64,000 nt of DNA from JBMOKT01 sp049323895. GTDB lineage: Bacteria > Bacillota > Peptococcia > Peptococcales > BICA1-8. Position numbers and translations under genes: made by a program. Under the pieces are notes generated by a model. The model worked only from the letters and a program-made list of their open reading frames with translations, was not told where the DNA came from and ran no database searches. Where the stretch lies: the NCBI GenBank assembly GCA_049323895.1, contig JBMOKT010000002.1, positions 62,001 through 126,000 of the forward strand, read 5' to 3'. Of the stretch, positions 17,122 through 25,960 are shown in pieces (the stretch's first letter is position 1; each line of letters begins with the position of its first letter).

Positions 17122-18054
17122 ATGCTCCAGGAATTAAAGGGCAGAGATTATTTAAGTTTAAAAGATTACACTAAGGATGAAATAAAGGCACTGATAGATT
17201 TAGCCGTAGAGTTGAAGGGATACCATAAACAAGGAATTCGCAAGGAAATTCTGGCGGGGAAAACCCTGGCAATGATATTTCAGAAGTCATCAACCCGGAC
17301 CCGGGTTTCCTTTGAAGCAGGCATGTATCAATTGGGCGGGTTAGCCCATTTTTTAAGTACCCAAGATTTGCAGATGGGCAGGGGTGAGCCTATTAGTGAT
17401 ACAGCAAGAGTATTATCCAGATATGTTGATGGGATACTAATAAGAACTTATGCACAAGCGGAGGTTGATGAATTAGCTAAATATGCTGATGTACCGGTAA
17501 TAAATGGCCTGACAGATCTGTATCATCCCACCCAGGCCCTAGCCGATGTGCTCACAATTGTTGAGCATAAGGGTTACCTGGAAGGGATAAAACTGGCATA
17601 TATCGGTGATGGCAATAATGTGGTGCATTCCTTGATGATTGCAGGAGCAAAATTAGGCATGGAAGTTCGAGTAGCTACTCCCAAGGGTTATGAGCCTCAG
17701 GAACAAATAATAAAGATGAGTATGAATTTTGCTAAGGAAAATGGTGGGAAGATAATACTTGTTAATGATCCCAAAGAAGCTGCCGAGGGTGCAGATGTCC
17801 TCTATACCGATGTTTGGGCAAGTATGGGTCAGGAAAAAGAAGCGGAGAAGAGAAAAAATGATTTCCAGGAATACCAAATAAATGATAAAATGTTAGAGCT
17901 GGCAGATAAAAAGGCAATAGTAATGCACTGTTTACCCGCCCACCGTGGGGAAGAAATAACCCACGAAGTTATGGAAGGACCCCAGTCGGTGGTATTTGAT
18001 GAAGCGGAGAATAGATTGCATGCGCATAAAGCAATACTTGCAGCTTTGTTATAA
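17122..18054 (+). CDS. argF: Ornithine carbamoyltransferase
   Basis: Joins ornithine and carbamoyl phosphate to citrulline. The 310-residue protein has the carbamoyl-phosphate motif SSTRTRVSFE, the HPTQALAD motif and the ornithine/active-site Cys motif HCLPAHRG. The trimeric catalytic fold is of usual length. ATG 17122 lies eight bases after AAGGAGG and is preferred to TTG 17119. It begins a second arginine transcription unit (argF-argG-argH) under its own ARG-box promoter. The biosynthetic rather than catabolic role is inferred from that context. Confidence 0.97.
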   Translation: MLQELKGRDYLSLKDYTKDEIKALIDLAVELKGYHKQGIRKEILAGKTLAMIFQKSSTRTRVSFEAGMYQLGGLAHFLSTQDLQMGRGEPISDTARVLSRYVDGILIRTYAQAEVDELAKYADVPVINGLTDLYHPTQALADVLTIVEHKGYLEGIKLAYIGDGNNVVHSLMIAGAKLGMEVRVATPKGYEPQEQIIKMSMNFAKENGGKIILVNDPKEAAEGADVLYTDVWASMGQEKEAEKRKNDFQEYQINDKMLELADKKAIVMHCLPAHRGEEITHEVMEGPQSVVFDEAENRLHAHKAILAALL

Positions 18055-18119
18055 CAAAGCGCTAATATTGCAGTGGGCGAGATAGTATCACACTATCACA
18101 CTATTAAACTTTTAAAATT

Positions 18120-18150
18120 CTAGCCACTAGCCACTAACAACTAGCCACTA
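18120..18150 (-). repeat. Heptamer array ahead of argG
   Basis: CTAGCCACTAGCCACTAACA followed by ACTAGCCACTA, CCACTAG sense. Just upstream, ATCACACT occurs twice in 8-bp phase (18087-18105). Confidence 0.8.
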
Positions 18151-18175
18151 ATATAAAACAGGAGGTTTTATAGAG

Positions 18176-19378
18176 ATGAAAAAAGTAGTTTTAGCTTATT
18201 CGGGAGGTTTGGATACCTCCATAATTATCCCTTGGCTCAAGGAGAACTATGACCTTGAGGTTATTTGCATGGCTGCAGATTTAGGACAAGGGGAAGAATT
18301 AGCACCTTTGAATGAAAAGGCAATTAAGTCAGGTGCCAGTAAAATATATATTGAAGACTTAAAAGAGGAATTTGTAAAGGACTTTGTATTTCCTGTCCTT
18401 AAATCAGGAGTGGAATATGAAGGTAAATACCTATTAGGTACTTCTTTTGCCAGACCATTGATTGCAAAAAAACTGGTGGAGATTGCAGAGAAGGAAGGGG
18501 CAGACTATGTTGCCCACGGCGCTACCGGTAAAGGTAATGATCAGGTTCGTTTTGAACTGACTGTTAAGGCCTTGAGCCCTGACTTAAAAATAATCGCTCC
18601 CTGGCGGGAGTGGAATATAAAATCCCGGGAGGATGCAGTGGATTATGCCGAAGCCCGCGGCATTCCTGTTCCAGTTACTAAAAAACGTCCATACAGCATG
18701 GACCGTAATATGTTCCACTTGAGTCATGAAGGTGCTGACTTGGAGAATCCCTGGAACGAGCCGCTGATGGATTTATACATGGTTTGCAACCATCCGGAAA
18801 ATGCTCCTGACAAGCCGGAATATGTAGAGGTTGAATTTGAAAAGGGGCTGCCTGTTGCCATTAACGGGGAAAAGCTTGGACCGGTTGAACTGCTGGAAAA
18901 AGCCAATGAACTTGCAGCAGTACATGGTATCGGTATTGTGGATATGGTAGAAAACCGTTTAGTTGGTATGAAGTCCCGGGGTGTTTATGAAACACCGGGG
19001 GGTACTTTGCTGCATAAAGCCCATAAGGAATTGGAAGCTTTAACATTAGATAGGGATACTATGGCATATAAGCATATGATCGGCGTAAAATATGCCCAAT
19101 TAGTATATGATGGTCTTTGGTATACACCTCTTAAAGAGGCTCTTGATGCTTTTATTGACTCTACTCAGCAGACCGTAACTGGAATAGTAAAAATGAAAAT
19201 GTATAAAGGGAATTGCCTGCCAGCAGGTGCAAAATCACCCTATTCCCTGTATAATGAAGAATTTGTAACCTTTGGTGAGGACCAGGTATACAACCAAAAG
19301 GATGCCGAAGGATTCATCAATCTTTATGGTTTGCCACTTAAAGTTAGGGCGTTGATGATGAAGAATGTTAAGGGTTAG
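18176..19378 (+). CDS. argG: Argininosuccinate synthase
   Basis: Condenses citrulline and aspartate with ATP. The 400-residue protein starts with the N-type ATP pyrophosphatase P-loop AYSGGLDTS and contains [33 protein letters not shown] and the citrulline-binding segment with [10 protein letters not shown]. The ATG at 18176 follows an AGGAGG site. It lies between argF and argH in the same direction, with repeat-filled spacers and no visible terminator, so co-transcription is likely. Confidence 0.97.
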   Translation: MKKVVLAYSGGLDTSIIIPWLKENYDLEVICMAADLGQGEELAPLNEKAIKSGASKIYIEDLKEEFVKDFVFPVLKSGVEYEGKYLLGTSFARPLIAKKLVEIAEKEGADYVAHGATGKGNDQVRFELTVKALSPDLKIIAPWREWNIKSREDAVDYAEARGIPVPVTKKRPYSMDRNMFHLSHEGADLENPWNEPLMDLYMVCNHPENAPDKPEYVEVEFEKGLPVAINGEKLGPVELLEKANELAAVHGIGIVDMVENRLVGMKSRGVYETPGGTLLHKAHKELEALTLDRDTMAYKHMIGVKYAQLVYDGLWYTPLKEALDAFIDSTQQTVTGIVKMKMYKGNCLPAGAKSPYSLYNEEFVTFGEDQVYNQKDAEGFINLYGLPLKVRALMMKNVKG

Positions 19379-19387
19379 CTAACCGGT

Positions 19388-19565
19388 GGCATCTGCTTAT
19401 GAGCTATTCTAATTGATGCATCCGATATAATATAACCTGCATGATGAATTGGATGAATGACAGCTTAACTTGATGCATCCCTTAAGGTAACCAAGAAGCA
19501 GATGCTTCATGCAGATTTAACATTCATGTGATGCATCCCGAAAAACTGGCTCCGAAGCAGATGCC
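19388..19565. repeat. Element with inverted ends in the argG-argH spacer
   Basis: GGCATCTGCTT (19388-19398) and its exact inverse AAGCAGATGCC (19555-19565) bound a 178-bp stretch. The match extends to 15 of 17 bases. Inside are three GATGCATC words and an AAGCAGATGCTT word. Pieces of the same family occur at about 35455-35540. It could be a non-coding MITE, but no target-site duplication was identified. Confidence 0.55.
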
Positions 19566-19594
19566 AAGCATTAAATATACACATTAAATATTTT

Positions 19595-19636
19595 TCTAGT
19601 CACTAGTCACCAGTACCCAGTCACTAGTCACTAGCT
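19595..19636 (-). repeat. Heptamer array ahead of argH
   Basis: CTAGTCA, CTAGTCA, CCAGTAC, CCAGTCA, CTAGTCA and CTAGCTA in 7-bp phase, directly before the AAGGGG ribosome binding site. Confidence 0.8.
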
Positions 19637-19650
19637 AAGGGGTTTGCTAT

Positions 19651-21024
19651 ATGAAGAAGTTATGGGGTGGACGGTTTAGTAAAAATACCGACAAACTGGT
19701 GGAGGATTTTCATTCCTCCATTTCCTTTGATAAACGGCTTTATTACTGGGATATCAAAGGCAGTATTGCCCATGCCCGGATGCTGGGGGATGCAGGTATA
19801 ATTCCTGTTGAGGATGCCCGGCTGATTATCAATGGTCTCCAGGAAATCCTGGGGGAAATTGAAGAGGGCAAGGTAGAGTTTGATTTAGCAGCAGAAGATA
19901 TCCATATGAACGTAGAAGTACTGCTTATAAAGAAAATCGGAGACATTGGCAAAAAGCTTCATACAGGCAGGAGCAGGAATGACCAAGTGGCTTTAGATAC
20001 CAGGCTCTATTTAAGGGCAGAATCAGAAGCCCTGCAAGAGCTTCTAAAGGACTTATTAGAAACATTGTTGGACATAGCAGAAAAACATACCGATACAGTA
20101 ATGCCTGGTTACACTCATCTGCAGCGGGCACAGCCTGTTACCTTAGCCCACCACCTATTAGCATATTTTCAAATGTTTCTAAGGGATAAAGAGAGACTCA
20201 GTGATTGTATGAAAAGGATTAATGTTTCCCCCTTGGGTTCAGGTGCTTTGGCGGGAACTACCTTCCCTTTAAACAGGGAACAGGTGGCACATGAATTAGG
20301 CTTGGATGGAATAACCCTTAACAGTATGGATGCTGTTAGTGACAGAGATTATATTATAGAATTTATGTCTTTTGCATCCCTTACCATGATGCATTTAAGC
20401 CGTTTTTGTGAAGAGATAATATTCTGGTCCTCTCAAGAGGTGCAGTTTATTGACCTGGATGATGCATACAGTACAGGCTCCAGTATCATGCCCCAGAAGA
20501 AAAATCCCGATGTGGCCGAATTAATCAGAGGAAAGACGGGTAGGGTTTATGGCAACCTGATGGCAATGTTGACGGTAATGAAGGGTTTACCCCTTGCTTA
20601 TAACAAGGACATGCAGGAGGATAAGGAATCCCTCTTCGATACGGTCGACACCTTAAAAAAATGCCTTTTAGTCTTTTCGCCCATGCTGGCAACAATGAGA
20701 GTTAATAAGAACAAAATGCTGATGGCCTCCAAAGGCGGTTTTACCAATGCTACAGATTTGGCGGATTATCTGGTCAAGCAGGGCCTGCCTTTTAGGGATG
20801 CCCATGAAGTAGTAGGCAAACTGGTAGCATATTGTCTAAGCAATGGTAAAAATTTGGACGATTTGTCACTAACGGAATTTCAAGGCTTTAGCCCTTTGAT
20901 TAAAGAAGATGTTTATAAAGAAATCTCTGTGTTTACCTGTATCGAAAAAAGGAATCTCCCAGGTGGTCCTGCTCCTCTGCAGACCAGAAAGGTCATTGAG
21001 GATAGCAGAAATAAATTTGTCTAA
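19651..21024 (+). CDS. argH: Argininosuccinate lyase
   Basis: Splits argininosuccinate into arginine and fumarate, the last arginine step. The 457-residue fumarase/aspartase-superfamily protein shows [20 protein letters not shown] at the start, [31 protein letters not shown] and the signature [12 protein letters not shown] with the catalytic serine loop. The ATG at 19651 follows AAGGGG. Length and motifs are complete. Confidence 0.97.
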   Translation: MKKLWGGRFSKNTDKLVEDFHSSISFDKRLYYWDIKGSIAHARMLGDAGIIPVEDARLIINGLQEILGEIEEGKVEFDLAAEDIHMNVEVLLIKKIGDIGKKLHTGRSRNDQVALDTRLYLRAESEALQELLKDLLETLLDIAEKHTDTVMPGYTHLQRAQPVTLAHHLLAYFQMFLRDKERLSDCMKRINVSPLGSGALAGTTFPLNREQVAHELGLDGITLNSMDAVSDRDYIIEFMSFASLTMMHLSRFCEEIIFWSSQEVQFIDLDDAYSTGSSIMPQKKNPDVAELIRGKTGRVYGNLMAMLTVMKGLPLAYNKDMQEDKESLFDTVDTLKKCLLVFSPMLATMRVNKNKMLMASKGGFTNATDLADYLVKQGLPFRDAHEVVGKLVAYCLSNGKNLDDLSLTEFQGFSPLIKEDVYKEISVFTCIEKRNLPGGPAPLQTRKVIEDSRNKFV

Positions 21025-21206
21025 TATTTACCAGTATTATTTTTTATAAAAGCTCCCTAATAAATAGAGGAAAAATATTTTGAGGGATAGAATATAATTT
21101 TAAAATACTGTATGAAACAGTTGTTATGCTTTTCTGCCAAGATTTCGGGAATATTATAATTTACACAAGAAGTGTATTTTCTTTTAGTCCGCAAAAAATT
21201 GTAAAC

Positions 21207-21253
21207 AGACCATGGAGGTCTGCCTTAAGGGTGGTTCTCTATGGTCTTTTTTT
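21207..21253 (+). promoter_or_regulatory. Candidate attenuator ahead of the nickel/cobalt operon
   Basis: A 12-bp stem pairs AGACCATGGAGG (21207-21218) with TTCTCTATGGTCT (21235-21247) and is followed by T6, which looks like an intrinsic terminator 25 bp before the first gene's start. A competing hairpin CAGACC/GGTCTG (21206-21211 with 21217-21222) would break it. This is a terminator/antiterminator layout. A metal-sensing leader, such as a NiCo riboswitch-like RNA, is plausible from context, but I cannot match a known consensus. Confidence 0.6.
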
Positions 21254-21278
21254 CAAACGATTAAAGGAGGAAAATACC

Positions 21279-22079
21279 ATGAGAAGAATTTATTTGCTTT
21301 TAGCAGTTATTTTATTAACTGTAGTTTTTATTGGTTGTACACAGGAACAAGGCACAACTAAGGAGACAGGTACTCTAGCATTTGTCGCAAACGGTGAAGA
21401 CTTTGCCCGGGAAGGATTTATCTCTAAGGATAATTGGCGGATTAGTTTTGACAATGTATATATTACTCTTGCTGATATAACTGGTTATCAGGCAAATCCA
21501 CCCTATGATGCTTATAAAGGTGGAGAAATAAAATATGACAAAAAGCTTGGTTTAAATAAAGTGTATACGGTTGATATAGCCAAAGGCAGCGAACCTGCAG
21601 TTGTAGATAAAGTGGAAGGTGTACCTGCAGGACACTATAATGCCATCTCGTGGGATATGGTAAAAGGTACTGAAGGCATTGCAGAGGGAAATATGTTAAT
21701 ATTAAAAGGTAAGGCAGAAAAAGAAGGGAAAATCGTTAACTTTAATATTAAGTTAAACCAGGAATTGCGGGTAAGGGCAGGAGAATATATAGGCGATGTG
21801 CGCAAAGGTATTGTACAACAAGGAAAAGAGGCCCAGTTGGAAATGACTTTCCACTTAGATCATATCTTTGGCGATGCTGAAGCACCTGCTGATGATGATT
21901 TGAATTTAGGTGCCTTAGGATTTGAGCCTTTGGCGGTTTTAGCGGAAAACGGTAAGCTGGAAGTTGACCAGCCAGCATTAAAAGCTTTATTAAATAAAGA
22001 GGAGTATAATAAGCTGTCAGAACTTCTTTATTCTTTACCCCACGTAGGGGAAGGGCACTGTTTTGTAGAAAAGAAGTAA
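21279..22079 (+). CDS. Lipoprotein of the nickel/cobalt transport operon
   Basis: A 266-residue exported lipoprotein with an N-terminal hydrophobic segment and lipobox FIGC (Cys near residue 20). The mature part is mostly beta-strand-like with no family I can name confidently, though it resembles the DUF4382-type pattern of extracellular beta domains (TGTLAFVANGEDF, WRISFDNVYITLADI). It contains a final HVGEGHCF segment with His and Cys that could bind metal. The ATG at 21279 follows AAAGGAGG; the longer frame from 21126 crosses the terminator-like hairpin and is rejected. As the first gene before NikL-like, CbiM, CbiQ and CbiO genes, it probably helps capture nickel or cobalt outside the membrane, as NikK does in related operons (inference). 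Confidence 0.7.
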   Translation: MRRIYLLLAVILLTVVFIGCTQEQGTTKETGTLAFVANGEDFAREGFISKDNWRISFDNVYITLADITGYQANPPYDAYKGGEIKYDKKLGLNKVYTVDIAKGSEPAVVDKVEGVPAGHYNAISWDMVKGTEGIAEGNMLILKGKAEKEGKIVNFNIKLNQELRVRAGEYIGDVRKGIVQQGKEAQLEMTFHLDHIFGDAEAPADDDLNLGALGFEPLAVLAENGKLEVDQPALKALLNKEEYNKLSELLYSLPHVGEGHCFVEKK

Positions 22080-22096
22080 TAAATGGGGTGTTTTAA

Positions 22097-22531
22097 GTGA
22101 GAAGGCTATTAGTATCAGCTATAATTGCTGTTATGCTGTTCATTCCCGTAACCAGCTATGCCCATGGGGCAAAAATAGAATACACTAATAAGATGTCTTA
22201 TGAAATAACAGCCAGGTTTGATAGCGGTGAGCCTATGGCCGATGCTCAAATTATTGTTTATTCTCCCCAGGACCCTGCTGTCCCTTGGATCACAGGTACT
22301 GCTGATGAAAAAGGACAATATATTTTTACCCCGGATTTAAGGGAAAAGGGAATTTGGACGATTCAGGTCAGAAAAGCAGGTCACGGTGCACAAATCAATA
22401 TAGAAGTCGGCGATACAGCATCGGTTAAAGCAAATACAGGATATTCATTGGTCCAAAAGCTGGTGATGACCGCGTCAGTTGTCTGGGGGTTAATAGGCAC
22501 TGCTTTATTCTTTGGTAGGAGGAAAAATTAA
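22097..22531 (+). CDS. NikL-like accessory subunit of the nickel/cobalt importer
   Basis: A 144-residue protein with a signal peptide ending near SYAHG, an extracellular beta-sandwich-like domain of about 90 residues (repeated 'YIFTPDLREKGIWTIQVRKAGH' style of DUF4198/carboxypeptidase-regulatory folds), and one C-terminal membrane helix followed by RRKN. The mature N-terminus begins with AHG, which could offer a metal ligand. This build matches the NikL component that replaces NikN/CbiN in NikKMLQO systems. The start is GTG 22097. Its stop overlaps the cbiM start by one base, so translation is coupled. No CbiN gene is present. Confidence 0.72.
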   Translation: MRRLLVSAIIAVMLFIPVTSYAHGAKIEYTNKMSYEITARFDSGEPMADAQIIVYSPQDPAVPWITGTADEKGQYIFTPDLREKGIWTIQVRKAGHGAQINIEVGDTASVKANTGYSLVQKLVMTASVVWGLIGTALFFGRRKN

Positions 22532-23178
22532 TGCATGTTCCTGATGGTATACTGCCAGGTGGTGTAAGTATAGCTGGATACGCAATTGCTGGAATGGTAA
22601 CTGTATATTCATTAAAAAATATCAATAAGAAGGAAAACCCTAGAGAAGATATACCTAAAGCCTCTTTAATGACTGCAGCTTTTTTAGTTGCTTCTCTTAT
22701 TCATATTCCGGTACCTCCCGTAAGTGTCCACCTGGCACTCAACGGAATTATGGGGGCTTTTTTAGGCTTTTATGCTTTCCCCGCTATAAGCATTTCGTTA
22801 TTTTTCCAGGCAGTCTTATTTGGTTATGGAGGATTAACTACCTTAGGTATAAATTCAGTTATTATGGGGGTGCCGGCATTAGTCAGCTTTTATATTTATA
22901 AGGGGTGCATAGACATTATCAGGGCAAATAAATTTAGGCTTGCGGTTACAGGATTTATAACAGGGGCTATGGCATTAGCCTTAAGTGTGTTATTTTTTTA
23001 TTTTACGTTAGTGAATTTTATCCCGGCAAATATTGATGCTATAGCGGAAAAACAAGCTATCTATGCCCTAAGTATAGCCCATATACCTCTCATTATTGTT
23101 GAGGGTATATTTACCGCATTTCTTTTTATGTATGTCAGTAAAGTAAAGCCTAAGCTTTTAGGTTTAGATAAAAGGTGA
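22531..23178 (+). CDS. cbiM: CbiM/NikM-type substrate-specific membrane component
   Basis: This is the substrate-capturing S component of an energy-coupling-factor importer for cobalt or nickel. The 215-residue protein begins MHVPDGILP, whose N-terminal Met-His motif provides metal ligands in CbiM/NikM structures. It has about six to seven membrane segments, and HIPVPPVSVHL carries further conserved histidines. The presence of a NikL-like partner and a lipoprotein instead of CbiN favours nickel, but sequence alone does not settle it. Confidence 0.92.
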   Translation: MHVPDGILPGGVSIAGYAIAGMVTVYSLKNINKKENPREDIPKASLMTAAFLVASLIHIPVPPVSVHLALNGIMGAFLGFYAFPAISISLFFQAVLFGYGGLTTLGINSVIMGVPALVSFYIYKGCIDIIRANKFRLAVTGFITGAMALALSVLFFYFTLVNFIPANIDAIAEKQAIYALSIAHIPLIIVEGIFTAFLFMYVSKVKPKLLGLDKR

Positions 23179-23182
23179 AAAC

Positions 23183-23953
23183 ATGTGGCTGGATAAATAT
23201 AATAACTTGGAAACTGTTATTCACAACTGGGAGCCAAGGGTAAAGCTCATTGGCATAACGACATTGATATTTACCTTTGCCTTTATAAACAAACTTTATT
23301 TAGCACCTTTTATTGTGCTGATCAGTTTTATTATTTACCTGTTTGCAAAGCTTCCTGTGGGGTTTTTGTTAAAAAGATTGCGTTTACCGGGCTTTTTCCT
23401 TATCATTATGCTTGTACTGATGATTTTCGTGTCCAAAGGCACAGTATTATTTACAATAGGACCCCTTAGCGTCAAAAAGGAGGGTCTATTAACTGCTGTA
23501 TTGGTTGGAGCTAGGTTTTTAAGCATTTTAACCTTGGTGATAGTTTTATTTGGAACCAGTTCCTTTACGGAAAATATTAAAGCTATGAGGTCATTAGGCT
23601 TACCTGTAATATTTGCAGATATCATGACATTTACTTATAGATACTTTTTTGAGATAAGCAATTATTTGAAAACCATGTCCCATGCTATGACTTTAAGGGG
23701 ATTTAAGGCAAAGTCTTTTAAAGATTTGGCTATTCTGGCATCTATGGTGGGTACCATGTTTATCCGTAGCTTTGACCAATCGGAGAGGGTCTTTTCTGCC
23801 ATGGCAATTAGAGGTTATGGGCAGGCCAGAGGTTTTAAATACCACACAAAAATATACCCCAAGGATTTATTCATTACCGCTGTTTTTATTGCAATTTCCC
23901 TGGGATTGCTGTTAGCTCAAAGTTATCTAAACGCTCATACCATTAATTTTTAG
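23183..23953 (+). CDS. cbiQ: CbiQ/EcfT-type transmembrane component
   Basis: The energy-coupling membrane subunit, 256 residues, five to six predicted membrane helices. The coupling-helix motifs are AMTLRGF (about residue 170) and SAMAIRGYGQARGF (about residue 210), the Ala-Arg-Gly signatures that touch the ATPase. The gene starts four bases after cbiM, and its ATG has AGGTGA upstream inside the cbiM end. Confidence 0.93.
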   Translation: MWLDKYNNLETVIHNWEPRVKLIGITTLIFTFAFINKLYLAPFIVLISFIIYLFAKLPVGFLLKRLRLPGFFLIIMLVLMIFVSKGTVLFTIGPLSVKKEGLLTAVLVGARFLSILTLVIVLFGTSSFTENIKAMRSLGLPVIFADIMTFTYRYFFEISNYLKTMSHAMTLRGFKAKSFKDLAILASMVGTMFIRSFDQSERVFSAMAIRGYGQARGFKYHTKIYPKDLFITAVFIAISLGLLLAQSYLNAHTINF

Positions 23954-23988
23954 TAAAGATTAGCTACCATAGTAACTGGAGGCATACA

Positions 23989-24726
23989 ATGAAACTGCAA
24001 AAGGAAGTACTTAGAATTTTACAATTAAATTTTCAATATCCATGTGGCAGAAAGGTATTAGAAAGCCTTGATGAAACTATAATAAGCGGGGAAAGGGTTG
24101 GTCTTGTAGGACCTAACGGTGCCGGCAAGACTACTCTTTTTCTAATCCTGGCAGGAATTATAAAACCTACGGCCGGAGAGGTTTTACTATTTAATAAAAC
24201 TGTTAAGCAGGGAGAATTCCGACCGGAATTAGGCATGGTCTTTCAAAATCAGGACGACCAGTTATTCTGCCCTTCTGTATATGATGACATCGCCTTCGGA
24301 CCGCAAAATATGGGATTGTCCGATGAAGAAGTAAAAAAAAGGGTGGATGATTCCTTAGAGATAATGGGGATAAAATCTCTAGGGAACCGACCACCTCATG
24401 AATTATCAGGAGGGGAAAAAAGGCTGGTCAGCCTAGCTGGTGTTCTAGCAATGGAGCCTAGGCTTGTTATATATGATGAACCTACATCAAACTTGGATCT
24501 CCGTTACAGGAGAAAGCTAATTAATTTTCTAAAGGATGCCAAACAAGAAGCGATGCTGATAGCATCCCATGATTTAGAGTTTATCTTAGAGACTTGCAAC
24601 AGAGTGATTGTTTTGGATAATGGGAAAATAATTAAAACCGGCAATCCCAAGGAAGTTTTAGCTGATAAAGATTTAGCTGCAAATCATGGTTTGGAAGTGC
24701 CCCACTCCTTAGTATGCTGTCATTAA
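23989..24726 (+). CDS. cbiO: CbiO-type ATPase of the nickel/cobalt importer
   Basis: A 245-residue ABC ATPase powering the ECF importer. It has Walker A GPNGAGKTT, Q-loop VFQNQDDQLFCPSVYDDIAFGP (typical of CbiO), signature LSGGEKR, Walker B LVIYDEPTSNLD and the switch histidine in IASHDLEF. Only one ATPase gene is present, so it probably acts as a homodimer. A weak terminator follows at about 24736-24762. Confidence 0.94.
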   Translation: MKLQKEVLRILQLNFQYPCGRKVLESLDETIISGERVGLVGPNGAGKTTLFLILAGIIKPTAGEVLLFNKTVKQGEFRPELGMVFQNQDDQLFCPSVYDDIAFGPQNMGLSDEEVKKRVDDSLEIMGIKSLGNRPPHELSGGEKRLVSLAGVLAMEPRLVIYDEPTSNLDLRYRRKLINFLKDAKQEAMLIASHDLEFILETCNRVIVLDNGKIIKTGNPKEVLADKDLAANHGLEVPHSLVCCH

Positions 24727-24735
24727 AGTTTTATT

Positions 24736-24762
24736 AAAAATCTGCCGTGGTGGGATTTTTTA
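24736..24762 (+). terminator. Possible terminator behind cbiO
   Basis: AAAATC pairs with GATTTT around a GC-rich loop, followed by a T run. The stem is short. Confidence 0.45.
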
Positions 24763-24868
24763 TAACTAATAGGCATGTTGGTGACTGCAGCTTTACTGAC
24801 GCTGGTCTCATTTTATGTATCAGTAAAGATATATAATAATAAAGAATTTTAAGAAAAGGAGTTTTGAA

Positions 24869-25747
24869 ATGTTAAAATTCAAGAGAATTTTACTTATTGG
24901 ACTGCTTGTTATGTTGGTGGCAACCGGCTGTGGCACTAAGGATTTAACTAAGGGTAAATCAGCTCAGGAAATTATTGAAGGTACCTATGAAAAAATGGCC
25001 CAGGTGCAAAATTATGATATGAATCTGCAAATGCAAATGAAAATGGAAACACCTGAGGGCAAGCTTGATATGACCCTCGATGGTAAGGCCACTATATTTC
25101 AAAAACCAATGCTAATGAAGATGGTTTTGCAAACAAAAGACCCTGAATCAGGTGAGTCGGTAGCTATTGAACAATACATGGAGCAAACGGAAAAAGGTCT
25201 TAATGTTTATCAAAAAGTAGAAGAACAATGGATAAAGATGAGCATGAATGATCCTTCTTTGGCGGAAATGATGAATATGGATCCGGCAAATAACATGAAG
25301 ATTTTTTTAGAAAACCTTAAAGAAGCTAAAATCCTTAATCAGGAGGAAAAAGTAGGAGAAAAGGATACAGTTAAAATTGAAATGGCAGCTTCCAGTGAGA
25401 TCTATGAAGATCTGATGAAGCAAATGCCGGGCATGAATTTTTCTCAGGCCAATATGCCTTTTGGACCTGAATTCCTGAGCAAAATGGGTGATATTAAGTA
25501 TGTGCTGTGGATTGATAAGCTTACCTTAGAGACGGTTAAGACTTCAATGGATTTGACGGAAAATATACAAAACCTGGGCAAGGCATTAGTAGATAGTGGT
25601 ACAGTACCCAAAGAACTGGCAGGAATTTTTGCTGGCATGGAAATGTCCGCCTCCTATGAGATCTATAATTTGGATACGGCTGAAAAGTTTGAAATCCCAG
25701 AAGAGGCTAAAAATGGTCAGGAAATTCCTGTACCTGGAGTAAATTAA
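24869..25747 (+). CDS. LolA/LppX-like lipoprotein (DUF6612-type)
   Basis: A 292-residue lipoprotein with lipobox VATGC (Cys near residue 21). The mature region (SAQEIIEGTYEKMAQVQNYD, then alternating strands with MLMKMVLQTK and KYVLWIDKLTLETVKTSMD) is the pattern of Firmicutes lipoproteins with a LolA/LppX-like half-barrel, often annotated DUF6612. Such proteins may carry a hydrophobic ligand at the outer face of the membrane; the exact role is unknown. It is a single gene with its own RBS AAAAGGAG and the strong terminator at 25851. A CTTTACTGA/TCAGTAAAG inverted repeat (24791-24828) lies in its promoter region. Confidence 0.75.
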   Translation: MLKFKRILLIGLLVMLVATGCGTKDLTKGKSAQEIIEGTYEKMAQVQNYDMNLQMQMKMETPEGKLDMTLDGKATIFQKPMLMKMVLQTKDPESGESVAIEQYMEQTEKGLNVYQKVEEQWIKMSMNDPSLAEMMNMDPANNMKIFLENLKEAKILNQEEKVGEKDTVKIEMAASSEIYEDLMKQMPGMNFSQANMPFGPEFLSKMGDIKYVLWIDKLTLETVKTSMDLTENIQNLGKALVDSGTVPKELAGIFAGMEMSASYEIYNLDTAEKFEIPEEAKNGQEIPVPGVN

Positions 25748-25850
25748 CCGTAGGTTAATTTAGGTTTGGCTTCGCTAGGGAAACTCATGGGTTGACCTTG
25801 TGGTACAGGTAAAGGTAAAGATTAAAGAATTGAAATAGAGAATTAACAAA

Positions 25851-25884
25851 AGACCTGCTGTGATTTCCACAGCAGGCCTTTTTT
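25851..25884. terminator. Terminator between convergent lipoprotein and peptide-transport genes
   Basis: AGACCTGCTGTG, loop ATTT, CCACAGCAGGCC then TTTTTT. AAAAG on the other side could also serve the minus strand. Confidence 0.88.
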
Positions 25885-25900
25885 GGTAAAAAGAATGTCC

Positions 25901-25948
25901 AACCAGTCACCAGTCACCAGTCACTAGTAACTAATCTACTAGCCACTA
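25901..25948 (+). repeat. Heptamer array at the 3' end of dppC
   Basis: CCAGTCA, CCAGTCA, CCAGTCA, CTAGTAA, CTAATCT and CTAGCCACT. Read along the minus-strand gene it is the TAGTGGC sense, behind the stop codon. Confidence 0.78.
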
Positions 25949-25960
25949 TAAACAACCTTT

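Noticed and set aside
21126..21278. N-terminal extension of the nickel-operon lipoprotein
   Set aside because: It would be translated through a terminator-like hairpin, and the lipoprotein signal peptide begins at 21279 behind a perfect ribosome site.
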